Shown here: positions 47,207 through 59,686 of the stretch, in pieces
Position numbering within the stretch: position 1 is the stretch's first letter
Layout of the letters: the number at the start of each line of letters is the position of its first letter
Source: Turritopsis dohrnii
Lineage: Eukaryota; Cnidaria; Hydrozoa; Anthoathecata; Oceaniidae
Assembly (NCBI GenBank): GCA_027922465.2
Contig: BQMF02000051.1
Span: 1-64,000 of the forward strand
Direction of reading: 5' to 3'
Length of the DNA stretch: 64,000 nucleotides
Notes under the pieces: model-generated
Told to the model about the DNA's origin: nothing
Database searches by the model: none
What the model saw: the letters and a program-made list of their open reading frames with translations, nothing else
Translations under genes and position numbers: made by a program

Positions 47207-50200
47207 ATTGAAGCACAAAAGCGTCGACGAATTGATCGCTTATATTGCCATGGCTTCAGAAGGATCATTGAGATTATGCACGATGACTATAACGTGCCCA
47301 AAGACCCCAAAGATTTCTATAACTTCCTCAGTAATTCTATAAAGACATTTTCAAGTCTTAAGAGCAAAGGTCATATTGGAAAAGTACAGTGGCAGAAGCT
47401 GTTTCCCTCATCCAAGCAAACTTCTGTATTCTCTTTGGATGCTACGTCACTGATATTAATCATGAAAACCTGTTGCAACCTCAGTGTCGACCACATCAAC
47501 CAACTAGACGCATTCAGAGAAGTGAGGAATGCTAGCGCTCACTTTAGTTTGAGAACAACCCAAGCAACTTATCGAAAAACCGTCCATAATTACTCCGACT
47601 GTTTATTGGACCTAGGATGTTCAAAAAATGATATAGACCGTATTATTAATTGCCCGATTTATCATGATCTTGAAAATATAGAATTTGGTTTAATAGAAGT
47701 TGTAAACAACTTTGACGGACGAGACAATGAGATTGCTTTGTTGCATCAAACATTTACAAGTGGAAAGAAAAGAGTGGTGATATCCGGATTGTCTGGTTCA
47801 GGCAAATCAGAGCTTGCGCGTGCCTACTGCCAACGATTCAGATCACACTACAACATCAACATCATCTTTGTAAACGCTGAAAACCAAAATACCATCGAGA
47901 AAGATTTATTGGACGTCGCGCAAAAGATTGGATTGTCAAACGTTGATTTCGATGGAATAGCCATTAGTATAAATGTTATGGTTAAACGATTGTATGACTA
48001 TCTGGCACAACGGAACCACCTGCTAGTATTGGACGATGTCAAAGATTTTGCAGAAATAAAGCGATATCTTCCCTTAGCGAATTACAATGGCGGGGATTAT
48101 AAAGGCCACATATTGATTACAACCCAGTACACGCGATGGTCACGTACCTATGATCATTTGAAATTATCTTTTTTAACACTAGAAGCAACAGTAAAAATTT
48201 TAAAAACAGAATGCAGTGGAGAAGCCACAGAAATCTATGAAGAGTTAGCTAATCAAATAGGATGCCTTCCATTGGGATTACAGCTGGTTATTGCGTTCAT
48301 GAAAACTACAGGAACTTCGGTTAAGAAATGCGTAGAAATGTTTAAAAGATATTATGCAGATATCATGGTCAAAGATCCTGAAAATCATAAAATCAATACT
48401 GCAAAAACCATATGGGTCACATATCAGATGGCACTTAACGATTTGAAATTAAATTCAACCGCTACACGAATCGCATTCATCATGTCGGTCATCGATGGGA
48501 AATCGATTAGTCAAACCTTCCTTCAAAAATTACACGATGTTGACGAATTTGATATGCTAGACGCAAGAGCCTTGCTATGTAAATATTCTTTGTTGCAATT
48601 CGATAAAGAAAATCAAAATATATCTATCCATTCGTTGTTGCAATCTGTTATTCAAGAGTCAATGTCGGCAAAGGAGAAGCAAAGAGCCATTAACGATGTC
48701 ATAGCCATGTGCAAAAATGCCATTGAAGAAAACCAGAATCACAAGCATTTCCAGTTTGGGGAATACTGGTCTAATCACATTTACCACTGTATTTTGACAA
48801 ATACTACCGAAATGGAAAGAATTGATGGAATCATTGACATTGTTAAAGGATCAGTACGATCATTGCTGAATCATGGCCAATTCGAAAATGCTGTCCATCA
48901 TTTAAATTGCTGGCAAAAGAATTTTAAGTTTTCAAATGAAGAATTGATCTACATTGACTATTTGAAAGCCAAGTCATTCAACAGGAATGGCGATTATAAG
49001 AAATGCAAAGAAATAATGGAAGAACTTGTCAAGCCTAATACTATAAAAACAGTCAACGCGAATACCCAATCCAAAATTCTTTATCTATATGGCAATTGTT
49101 TATTTGAAAGTAACGAAAACATTGATGGACTCCGAAATATCATGGACAACCACATATGGAATGACCAAGATGTTGACATCAAGTCTCTATTAAGAATCAT
49201 GTTTTTAAAATTGAAAATGTCATTGAACACTGCTAATGTTGAAGAAATTAAACCATCACTAGAAAGCATTCCCCCAAATATAATAGGTATTTTAGGTAAA
49301 ATTGGATTAGAATTGCAGCTGTTACTTTCTGACATTCATCTATTTAAAGGCGATTATCAAACAGCATATACAACAATTCATAACACATTCAAAGAATGTA
49401 TAGATGTTTATGGCGATGAAAATCCAGTAACTTATAAAGTCAAACTCAAACTATCAGAAGTACTGAAAACAAAGGGAAGAATTCATGAAAGTGAAGAAAT
49501 CTTAACAAATTTGGGCAAACAAGTGAAAGTACTTCTTTCGAAATCCCATCCAACATCAATAGCGGTGCAGGAAGAAGAAGCATTAACAAAACTCGATAAA
49601 GGATTCCATTTTCAGGCTGCAATAACATTTACAGAAATCAATGAAGTGCGAAAATCCATTTTTGGTAGCCGTCATCCGAGAACCTTGGCAACACAGTCAA
49701 ACCTAGCAGCGGTTTTTTCATATCAAGGAAAATACGATGAATCGATGAAATTATATGAGGATATATTGCATGTTCAGAGTGACATACTAGGAAACCGAAA
49801 TCCAAGTACGTTAACGACACAGTCGAACCTGGCCAGTGTTTTGAAGGATCAAGGCAAATACAATGAATCGATAAAATTATATGAGGACGTATTGCATGCT
49901 CTGAATTAAATACTAGGAAAAAGACATCCAAGTACGTTAACGACACAGTCGAACCTGCCAGTGTTTTGAAAGATCAAGGCAAATACGATGAATCAATGAA
50001 ATTATATCAGGATGTTTTGCATGTTCAGAGTGACATACTAGGAAAGCGACATCCAAGTACGTTAACGACACAGTCGAACCTGGCCGGTGTTTTGCAAGAT
50101 CAAGGCAAGTACGATGAATCGATCAAATTATATGAGGACGTATTGCATGCTCTGAATGAAGTACTAGGAAAAAGACATCCAAGTACGTTAACGACACAGT

Positions 50201-53200
50201 CGAACCTGGCCAGTGTTTTGAAAGATCAAGGCAAATACGATGAATCAATGAAATTATATCAGGATGTTTTGCATGTTCAGAGTGACATACTAGGAAAGCG
50301 ACATCCAAGTACGTTAATGACACAGTCGAACCTGGCCGGTGTTTTGCAAGATCAAGGCAAGTACGATGAATCGATCAAATTATATGAGGACGTATTGCAT
50401 GCTCTGAATGAAGTACTAGGAAAAAGACATCCAAGTACGTTAACGACACAGTCGAACCTGGCCTGTGTTTTGAAAGATCAAGGCAAATACGATGAATCGA
50501 TAAAATTAAGTGAGAAGGTATTGCATGTTAAGAGCGACATAATAGGAAACCGACATCCAAGTACATTAACGACACAGTCGCACCTGGCCAGTGTTTTGAA
50601 AGATCAAGGCAAATACGATGAATCGAAAAAATTAAGTGAGAAGGTATTGCATGTTCAGAGCGACATACTAGGAAAGCGACATCCAAGTACGTTAGCGACA
50701 CAGTCCAACCTGGCCAGTGTTTTGCAAGATCAAGGCAAGTACGATGAATCGATCAAATTATATGAGGACGTATTGCATGCTCTGAATGAAGTATTAGGAA
50801 AAAGACATCCAAGTACGTTAACGACACAGTCGAACCTGGCCAGTGTTTTGAAGGATCAAGGCAAATACGATGAATCGATAAAATTAAGTGAGAAGGTATT
50901 GCATGTTAAGAGCGACATACTAGGAAAGCAACATCCAAGTACGTTAGCGACACAGTCCAACCTGGCCGGTGTTTTGCAAGATCAAGGCAAGTACGATGAA
51001 TCGATCAAATTATATGAGGACGTATTGCATGCTCTGAATGAAGTACTAGGAAAAAGACATCCAAGTACGTTAACGACACAGTCGAACCTGGCCAGTGTTT
51101 TGAAGGATCAAGGCAAATACGATGAATCGATAAAATTAAGTGAGAAGGTATTGCATGTTAAGAGCGACATACTAGGAAAGCAACATCCAAGTACGTTAAC
51201 GACACAGTCGAACCTGGCCGGTGTTTTGCAAAATCAAGGCAAATACGATGAATCGATGAAATTATATCATGATGTTTTGCATGTTCAGAGTGACATACTA
51301 GGAAACCGACATCCAAGTACGTTAACGATACAGTCGAACCTGGCCTGTGTTTTGAAGGATCAAGGCAAATACGATGAATCGATAAAATTATATCAGGATG
51401 TTTTGCATGTTCAGAGTGACATACTAGGAAAGCGACATCCAAGTACGTTAACGACACAGTCCAACCTGGCCAATGTTTTGAAAGATCAAGGCAAGTACGA
51501 TGAATCGATCAAATTATATGAGGACGTATTGCATGCTCTGAATGAAGTACTAGGAAAAAGACATCCAACTACGTTAACGACACAGTCGAACCTGGCCTGT
51601 GTTTTGAAAGATCAAGGCAAATACGATGAATCGATGAAATTACATCAGGATGTTTTGCATGTTCAGAGTGACATACTAGGAAACCGACATCCAAGTACAT
51701 TAACGACACAGTCGTACCTGGCCAGTGTTTTGAAAGATCAAGGCAAATACAATGAATCGATAAAATTAAGTGAGAAGGTATTGCATGTTCAGAGCGACAT
51801 ACTAGGAAAGCAACATCCAAGTACGTTAGCGACACAGTCCAACCTGGCGAGTGTATTGAAAGATCAAGGCAAATACGATGAATCGATGAAATTATATCAG
51901 GATGTTTTGCGTGTTCAGAGTGACATACTAGGAAACCGACATCCAAGTACGTTAATGACACAGGGGAACCTAGCCGGTGTTTTGACATATCAAGGCAAAT
52001 GCGATGAATCAATGAAATTATACGAGGATGTATTGCATGTTCAGAGTGTCATACTAGGAAAGCGACATCCAAGTACGTTAACGACACAGTCGAACCTGGC
52101 CTGTGTTTTGAATTATCAAGGCAAGTACGATGAATCGATGAAATTATATGAAAAGGTATTTCATAATGAGAGTGACTTACTAGGAAAGCGACATCCAAGT
52201 ACATTAACGACACAGTCGAACCTGGCCGGTGTTTTGAAAGATCAAGGCAAATACGATGAATCGATGAAATTATATGAGGACGTATTGCATGCTCGGAATG
52301 AAATATTAGGAAAAAGTCATCCAAGTACGTTAGCGACACAGTCAAACCTGGCCAGTGTTTTGAAGCATCAAGGCAAATACGATGAATCGATGAAATTATA
52401 TGAGGATGTATTGCATGTTGTGAGTGACATACTAGGAAACCGACATCCAAGTACGTTAACAACGAAGTCGGACCTGGCCATTGTTTTGAATTATCAAGGC
52501 AAATACGATGAATCGATGAAATTATATCAGGATGTTTTGCGTGTTCAGAGTGACATACTAGGAAACCGACATCCAAGTACGTTAACAACGAAGTCGAACC
52601 TGGCCAGTGTTTTGATAGATCAAGGCAAGTACGATGAATCGATCAAATTATATGAGGACGTATTGCATGCTCTGAATGAAGTACTAGGAAAAAGACATCC
52701 AAGTACGTTAACGACACAGTCGAACCTGGCCTGTGTTTTGAATCATCAAGGCAAATACGATGAATCGAAGAAATTACATCAGGATGTTTTGCATGTTCAG
52801 AGTGACATACTAGGAAAGCGACATCCAAGTACATTAACGACACAGTCCAACCTGGCCAATGTTTTGAAAGATCAAGGCAAATACGATGAATCGATGAAAT
52901 TATATCAGGATGTTTTGCATGTTCAGAGTGACATACTAGGAAACCGACATCCAAGTACGTTAACGACACAGTCAAACCTGGCCAGTGTTTTGCAAGATCA
53001 AGGCAAGTACGATGAATCGATGAAATTATATGAGGATGTATTGCATGTTCAGAGTGACATACTAGGAAACCGACATCCAAGTACGTTAACGACACAGTCA
53101 AACCTGGCCAGTGTTTTGCAAGATCAAGGCAAGTACGATAAATCGATGAAATTATATGAGGATGTATTGCATGTTCAGAGTGACATACTAGGAAACCGAC

Positions 53201-55407
53201 ATCCAACTACGTTAACAACAAAGTGGAACCTGGCCAGTGTTTTGAATTATCAAGGCAAATACGATGAATCGATGAAATTACTCGAGGATGTATTGCATGT
53301 TCGGAGTGACATACTAGGAAACCGACATCCAAGTACGTTAACAACGAAGTCAAACCTGGCCGGTGTATTGCAACATCAAGGCAAGTACGATGAATCGATG
53401 AAATTATTCGAGGATGTATTGCATGTTCAGATTGACATACTAGGAAACCGACATCCAAGTACGTTAACAACGAAGTCGAACCTGGCCAGTGTATTGCAAC
53501 ATCAAGGCAAGTACGATGAATCGATGAAATTATATGAGGATGTATTGCATGTTCAGATTGACATACTAGGAAACCGACATCCAAGTACGTTAACAACGAA
53601 GTCGAACCTGGCCAGTGTATTGCAACATCAAGGCACGTACGATGAATCGATGAAATTATATGAGGATGTATTGCATGTTCAGAATGACATACTAGGAAAC
53701 CGACATCCAATTACAATGTTTAACCTGGCCAGTGTTTTGCAAGATCAAGGCAGGTATGACGACTCGATGAAGTTATACCAGATTGTGTGCAATATTGTAA
53801 GTGAAATGGTAGGGATACCACCTGTACCTCCGTTCGTGTCAATGTTGTTCCTAGCCGATCGTTTAAAAGATCAGGGAAAGTACGACGAATCGATAAAATT
53901 TTACAAAAATGCACTACCTTTTGTGAGTGAAACACTAGGAAGGAGACATCCGATTACGTTAACGACAATGTGGAATCTGTTCTGTGTTTACCACTACCTC
54001 AGTAAGTATATAGGCTACATGTTACATTCAATTGATGCTGTAGTTAAATATTTTAATTGTCTCTAACTTATGAGAAAGATCGACCACATAAGATTTACAA
54101 GTCTTTATAACAGACGTCGTAGGGATTAGAAAATTTTACTGATAGTGCAATTTAACGGTAAGACGTTTTCTTCACAAATTGTGATATTTGAACCAGATTA
54201 AGAAGAAGTTTTTCAATTTTTCGTCTATTATTGTAGTTATCCCAAATGCACTTGACTTTAGACAATTAATCTATCACGATTTCATTAAACAAACACATTA
54301 AATGAAAAAGTTCGATATTTTTTTGTGACTCTTAAATTAAAAATACTATTTCCGACATCACTTTTGACATACAAACTCGTTTTTAAGTATTTCATTGTTT
54401 CAATGTTTGCGTGACTTAATTTTTTAGTGACTTTCCTTAGTAAAAAAACTCCTTGTAAACTAATTAAGAATTGCTAAGCAGTCGATTGCACTATCTAATC
54501 CAACGGTGACATTGTGATCAATACATTCGAGCGGGCAGTTACTGCTCTTGTGCGAGTATCAGTCACGTTATATCTAGATACTCCACTCCATGCATTAAAC
54601 TCCCATCAGGTAAATTACAGCAGTGATATAAATATTTCTGGCCTTATTCATTGGTTGTAAGACCAAATAACTAATTGGATTGGAAAACTTAAGAACTCAA
54701 AACATTTTTGCTGTTCGTTACTAAGTCACTTAGTATCTGAGTCAAAAAAACTTGTTCAACCAGAAGTTCGGTAAACGCGAAAAACATATTCTATCATTGG
54801 TGTAGATAGAGACTCCTGAATATAACAAAAACGTTTGTCTCTGTTAGTTTCGCCAAACATTTACGTACAGAAATTCTCCTTTCGTCTTCTATCTCTGAGA
54901 TCATTAGTGTCTTACAAGTTGCCGTAAAATTTTCTATACGAACCTCTCACAGAAAGATGTTTTACATTTTTACATTTTCAGAAAAACAACGAACAGACAG
55001 TGAACAGAAAAGTCCTTCTGGTAGGTTGAAAGTTTCCGTTTATTAATTCTAAGCACTTTCTAGAGTCTGTAAAAAAAAGATATTACATAATTAATGTAAA
55101 ACTTTCAAGATATCCTCTTCATGAACCCAACGCAAATACTTCCACCATCAGTTAAATTATCTCGCAATCTTTTAGATGAAGAAATAACAGCCAGTGGACA
55201 GAAGGAGCCTTCAAGTAGGTTTAAAAATTTTATTTAGCAATCTTCATCAGCGTCTAGAGTGGGTAAAAAATTCGTGTTGTAACTGGTGTAGCTATTTCAA
55301 CACGAATTTGAAAGAAATGATTTGCAAATGAATTGTAGAATTACATTATTTTCTCTATTACGTTTTTAGACAAAAATTTGACTGACAATGAACAGAAAGC
55401 TCCATGA
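47207..55407 (+). CDS. HEPN / NB-ARC / TPR protein (STAND-type, immune-receptor-like)
   Basis: The main exon opens after a TTTTTTATAG acceptor at 47,207 in phase 0 (IEAQKRRRIDRL) and ends at CTCA/GTAAGTATA (54,001, phase 1). Three microexons follow: 54,982-55,020, 55,176-55,214 and 55,370-55,407 with TGA. Counting from ATG 47,276: a HEPN-like region with WQKLFPSS (~43) and RNASAH (~84-89); NB-ARC with P-loop GLSGSGKS (~172-179), Walker B LLVLDD (~249-254), sensor ITTQYTRW, GCLPLGLQL (~331-339) and IHSLLQ in the MHD position; a helical spacer; then ~35 TPR units of 42 residues from ~785. The protein is predicted to be a nucleotide-switched sensor in the cytosol. It carries an in-frame TAA at 49,907 (GAA in sister units) and a missing G near 49,957. 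It may be a pseudogene, a variant or an assembly error; all else is open. Confidence 0.75.
49640..53800 (+). repeat. Tandem array of ~126-bp TPR-coding units
   Basis: About 33 to 35 head-to-tail units of 126 bases, each with HPSTLTTQSNLA and DQGKYDES-KLYEDVLH, the TPR_12/kinesin-light-chain style. Many neighbours are nearly identical at the DNA level, and variants alternate (HALNEVLGK, HVQSDILGN, SEKVLHVKSD) in 252- and 378-base higher-order blocks, showing recent unequal exchange. One late unit (53,700) has an internal deletion. Confidence 0.9.
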
Positions 55408-55538
55408 TGTTGAATTATTTACCTTCTCAATGATCAAGTAAGTGACATTATGTCATAGAACATATTGCGTGACCGCTGTTGTTGAAATCTTGTTATATTG
55501 GAAGAACACATGCAACATTTATCATGCATTGGTGGATA

Positions 55539-55544
55539 AATAAA
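55539..55544 (+). terminator. Candidate polyadenylation signal of the NB-ARC/TPR gene
   Basis: AATAAA about 130 bases after the TGA of the last microexon. Position is right, but the hexamer is frequent in this AT-rich DNA. Confidence 0.35.
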
Positions 55545-57606
55545 CATGCGCTTTGACAACTTAAGTACAAAGATCGCGTTCTTCGGTAAATTTTGATCTA
55601 ACAGATTAAAATATATGAAATGTTGTTTATTGATGGGCCAATCCTTCTTTAAAACCAAGGAAAAATTTTGTAAAATTTCAGGAATTTTGAGAAGGAAAAA
55701 CTGGAGGTGGGTAAAAACATAACCCATCAGAACCATGTGCTAAGCTGTGCATCGGAAACATATGAGGCGATTGAAAAAATGTTCTAATACTTTTTCTTAG
55801 GTTCAAGACAAAACAACCGCAAACCACCTATGTATGAGTCTTACTTGGCATCAGTCAAGCTTGTTTACTAGCAAAACAACAGGCCAGCGTACTTGCGATA
55901 CTTACTTACGTACTTACGAATATCCATGAAAGACGAATATAATTACGAATATAGTGTAAAATCAAACTGGTCCCGTTGTCGACAAAGAAAAACAATAATT
56001 GGATAATCGAATTTTGCCAACTAGATTGCGTCGTTAAATCGGAAGTGTCGAATTCATTTAACACTTGGAAGTCGTATTTAAATAGTATCACGTTATTTCT
56101 TCTTTCTTTGGACAGTGAATAACACGTTTATATAATTTTTGTTGGACAATTTTTGGTTGGTTGTGGCAAAACCATCGATATTCCGATCAAAGACGAGCCG
56201 TGAGAGGGCTTTGTGGCGTTGCGATCCACCGTTGGTGATCATAACTTTTTGTTTTTTTCTTTGGACTGTGATTATCACAAAAATCTTCCTCTTTTCTGGA
56301 CTGTGAATAACACAATTCTCTTGGTACTATTTATTATAATTCATGGCTGAATGAATTTTCAAATTATTTTCAATAATTATTTTAATTTTTAAGAAGGATT
56401 TTACCGAAACGCGTCCCGTACATCAAAATGTAGCTGATGTTTTTACATGGTTTATAGCAACGTACCAAAACTCTTCTGATGTGGTTTCGTTATTTAAATG
56501 TTGAATACAATGATCACTACGCAGCTCTTGCTACTGCATGGAAAAAACATTTTTTTGTGTTTGATCTAGTTTTACGATTTTATTATAATTCTTTAGCTGT
56601 GTAATCAATTACTAATATTTTCCTGTAGAGTAAAGCACATGTTTGACATTCTGAAAATTACAAAATTGCTGTAAATAAACTTTAAACGGAACTTTCCAAT
56701 ATAGTCTGATATACAGACTATTGTTATTTTGTTTTCGTCTATTTACGTAAGATAGATTTCTGCTCAACAAATTTACCCATGCCAGTTAACTGAGAGTACA
56801 TCAGCGCGAAATGAATCATTAGAAATGCCTACTTTCTTTTTGTTGCTGCTTAGATACTTTTGTTGAGTGGAAATCTGATATTGACTCACCTGAATACATT
56901 ACGAACTTAGGTTATCTTCTAGACATTCTATCACATTATACTGTTTTTGTTGTTAGCCTTGTTGGTGTGACCTAAACCATCTTTCAGTGCATTCAGCGTT
57001 CGTTTTTAACCGTTTGTTTTGAAGTGGAAGTTTATTCAAGAAAGCAGATATATTTTTCGCCAAAAAGGGACATTTTGCAAGAAAAACTTCTTTCATCATA
57101 TTCGTTTATATATCTTCTTATACGTTTACTTATTAGAATTTCTTAGGGTGACTTTTTTTTTTATCATTATTATTAAAATTTTGTTTGAAGATATATAAAA
57201 TGTTGACACAGTTTTGTTGTGAGATAATCTGCACGAGAGAGCCAATCATTTTTTACTTTGTTTGAGCGCCTATTTAATAATAAACTACTTATTATTAACT
57301 TGTTCCCATGACCATTACTCAATTGTTCTATTTCTACTGACATCAGCATAGTGCAACCCTCAGCTCTACATATAATATTTCATTACCTTTAAGAATTTAC
57401 AATGTAGACGTAAAAGAACAGTTCCTGTTCAGTTGAACTTTCTCTACGTGCAACAGAAGCAAAATCATTCCTCGCCACAGCATTCCCAACATTTTGTACT
57501 ACATAATCTACTTATCTATTCTTGTATCATTAATCTGAATAAAACGATTTAAGGTTTTGACACGGTTGTCTGCCATTTGAAAAACTGTGTTAGACTTATA
57601 TTTCTA
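55545..57606. other. Gene-free stretch
   Basis: No exon supported. A phrase TTTGGACTGTGA-TAACACA recurs three times at 56,095-56,315 (one clearly diverged), a short degenerate direct repeat. The minus frames at 55,434-56,278 show no domain character. Confidence 0.4.
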
Positions 57607-57791
57607 TGTCAGCCCATTAGGAGCCATCGACTGACTGCACACTGGCCTTCGGGCAAGTTAGAGCAATGCTAAACGTATCTCTGGCGGTAAGTCAACTAAT
57701 AGTTGCAAGTCGGCGGGCGGAAGAACCAACCATTACGGATGGAAGCCCAAGGACTGAAAACTCCCGTTACTTACTTACTTACTTACTTACT
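57607..57791 (+). repeat. Retroelement 3' tail ending in (ACTT)n
   Basis: A GC-richer block (GGAGCCATCGACTGACTGCA through CTTCGGGCAAGTTAGAGC to AAAACTCCCGTTACTT) ends in five to six ACTT units. GC-rich body plus a short 4-base tail is typical of SINE or LINE 3' ends. No pol III boxes could be assigned with confidence. Confidence 0.4.
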
Positions 57792-57866
57792 ATATTTCTA
57801 TACCGAAATAAAATCTCCTCTTGTAATAACCTGTCGTTAAATTTTGATCCATGATACTTTTGTATT

Positions 57867-57983
57867 CACTGGGGAACTTTTTTGTAACACACTGCGAAGG
57901 AGTGCATTTCTATAGAAATATCCACATTATTTTAACAAAATTGCTCTTCATTGCAGTGACTTTTCGTTGATTTTGCTCACTGG
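57867..57983. mobile_element. MITE, CCCAGTGGGAAAA family, copy 2
   Basis: Shares GAAGGAGTGCATTTCTATAG, TTCTTCATTGCAGTGACTTT-like sequence and CACTGGG ends with the copy at 47,010-47,129. Confidence 0.65.
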
Positions 57984-59017
57984 GCAAATGTCTCTGATCG
58001 TTCATCCGGTCCGAAGGAGAGTTCCATATTACAAAGTGTAACTGAAACTGATTCCTGCAGACCAGAATTGACAACCTCGTCATTTCTACGGAATGAGTCG
58101 ATTCTGCAACCTCGCTCCCAGGGCTTCTTGCCTATGTCATCAAAAAGACAAGCCGACGAATTACGAAAGGTTGAATAATTTTCTTAAAAGAAACACTCAA
58201 CTTTGATTTTTTTTGTACCATCTTGAAAGAATTTCAAAAATGAGAAAATCCAGTTTTTGAATTTTCCAAAAATCAGTTGCTAGCTTGACTAGGTATGAAT
58301 TTGAAATGTTTAATTTCCACTGCCTCATTAGTAGTGAATTAGGATTGTGATTAAACAGAATGAAACCGAAGACTTCGTTGTCTGGTGGTGATATTGAGAG
58401 AAATCGTGCCCTCGCTTAACTTATTAAGGCAGTTCTCAGGTTTTGAAATTTTTCAGGATGACAATGTACTTGTAATGAATTTCATGTGATACTTACGGTC
58501 ATTTTAAATGATATCTTATATTTGGTGACAGGATTTATAAATCCCATAATACATTTCAATAAATATTTATCATTGGTGAAGGCATCATAATAGAACATGT
58601 CATTGGACTTTTCGATTATTCTTTCACGATACTATATACACAACGTTTATATCACTTACCGACCTACCAACAGTCTCGTATATAATTATTATTGATATAA
58701 GACATATTACAGATACCTCTATCACTTCGTGATAAAGACTGGTTAATTCACATTTTTAAAGAATTCTATGTCAGTTACAACTACTACGCTGTTCCACCTA
58801 GTTGTGGAGCAACCCTACAGGAACAATGTTGCATGTTGTAATCAAGGTATTGTTTCTCACAAGATATCGTAATTCACACGTTGATTCTCAGTTTTGCATT
58901 TTTTGTAGTGCTGATTTGAGGAGCTACGATGTCCAAAAACCGAAGAGCTGTTAGTAATGTTGACTGACTTTTGCAAATTAACGTTAAAGAAGTTTACAAC
59001 GTATATAATAATGTGTA
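57984..59017. other. Gene-free stretch with one open segment
   Basis: 58,017-58,167 stays open on the + strand (reading about SSGPKESSILQSVTETDS and QPRSQGFLPMSSKR) but has no start, domain or clear splice partner, so no gene is called. The piece CAACCTCGCTCCCAGGGCTT resembles the palindrome arm at 59,209, so part of this is probably repeat-derived. Confidence 0.35.
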
Positions 59018-59130
59018 CCGTATTTACTCTATTAAGCGCCCGGGCGCTTATAAGATTATTTTCGGTTTAAGAGGGACGCTTATTAGAGGGGAGCGCTTAA
59101 AAGAGGGGGTCGCTAAAAGAGGAAATACGG
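59018..59130. mobile_element. Short MITE with CCGTATTTACTC ends
   Basis: CCGTATTTACTCTATTAAGC at the left, GAGGAAATACGG at the right, TA on both sides. Same end type as 34,683-35,188 but only 113 bases. Confidence 0.7.
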
Positions 59131-59198
59131 TATATGATATGTATATATGTTCGTTTTCAGGAAGAAGATTTTGTATTTTTCCTGCTATTACTGATAAA

Positions 59199-59297
59199 CC
59201 ATTAATCAACCTCGAACCCAGGGTTTCTTGCCTTTTCGATATACGCCGCCATCCGTATATCGAGAAAGAGACCCTGGGTTCGAGGTTGGCCATTAAT
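59199..59297. repeat. ~100-bp palindromic element
   Basis: AACCTCGAACCCAGGG and TTTTCGATATACG on the left pair with CGTATATCGAGAAAG and CCCTGGGTTCGAGGTT on the right across a very short loop (CCGCCAT). It could form a long DNA hairpin; probably a miniature foldback element. Confidence 0.7.
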
Positions 59298-59686
59298 CAT
59301 TTTATCACAGACTATTGACTACGTCATATGTAAACAGAAAATGAGTATTGTAATACAGGCTTACTACTTACTTACTTACAGGCTTACACTTGGACATGAG
59401 GAGAGATAATTGGAACTAGCGACTAAAGAAAAATGTTGGTTTATGAATCGTGATCCTGTACAGGCCGAAATGTTAAAATGGAATTTTGGGTTCAGTTTGA
59501 GGCGGGCGTCGGCAAAGAAAAATTTCGTCAAGCATTGTTGAAAACGTCGGATATTGGGGCGACGGACGTCGGGGGAATGTGATAGTTGCTCATGTCATAT
59601 AACAAATTACGTCATCTATTAATATTAGTATGTACACGTCGGTTATACAATTTAAACGGTTGCCGACTGAACTAAGCATAAGTTAT

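Noticed and set aside
49640..53800. Regularly spaced repeats that could suggest a CRISPR-like array
   Set aside because: The whole 126-bp unit is repeated and coding, with no unique spacers, in a eukaryotic gene.
50123..53935. Six long antisense open frames (66-187 aa) reading SLTYLDV-FLVCHSEHA repeats
   Set aside because: They are the reverse of the 126-bp TPR repeat. Because 126 is a multiple of 3, an accidental open frame repeats in every unit; the sense strand carries the recognisable TPR protein.
57984..58170. Possible exon on the plus strand
   Set aside because: Open for about 50 codons but without start, domain or matching splice sites; partly similar to repeat DNA.
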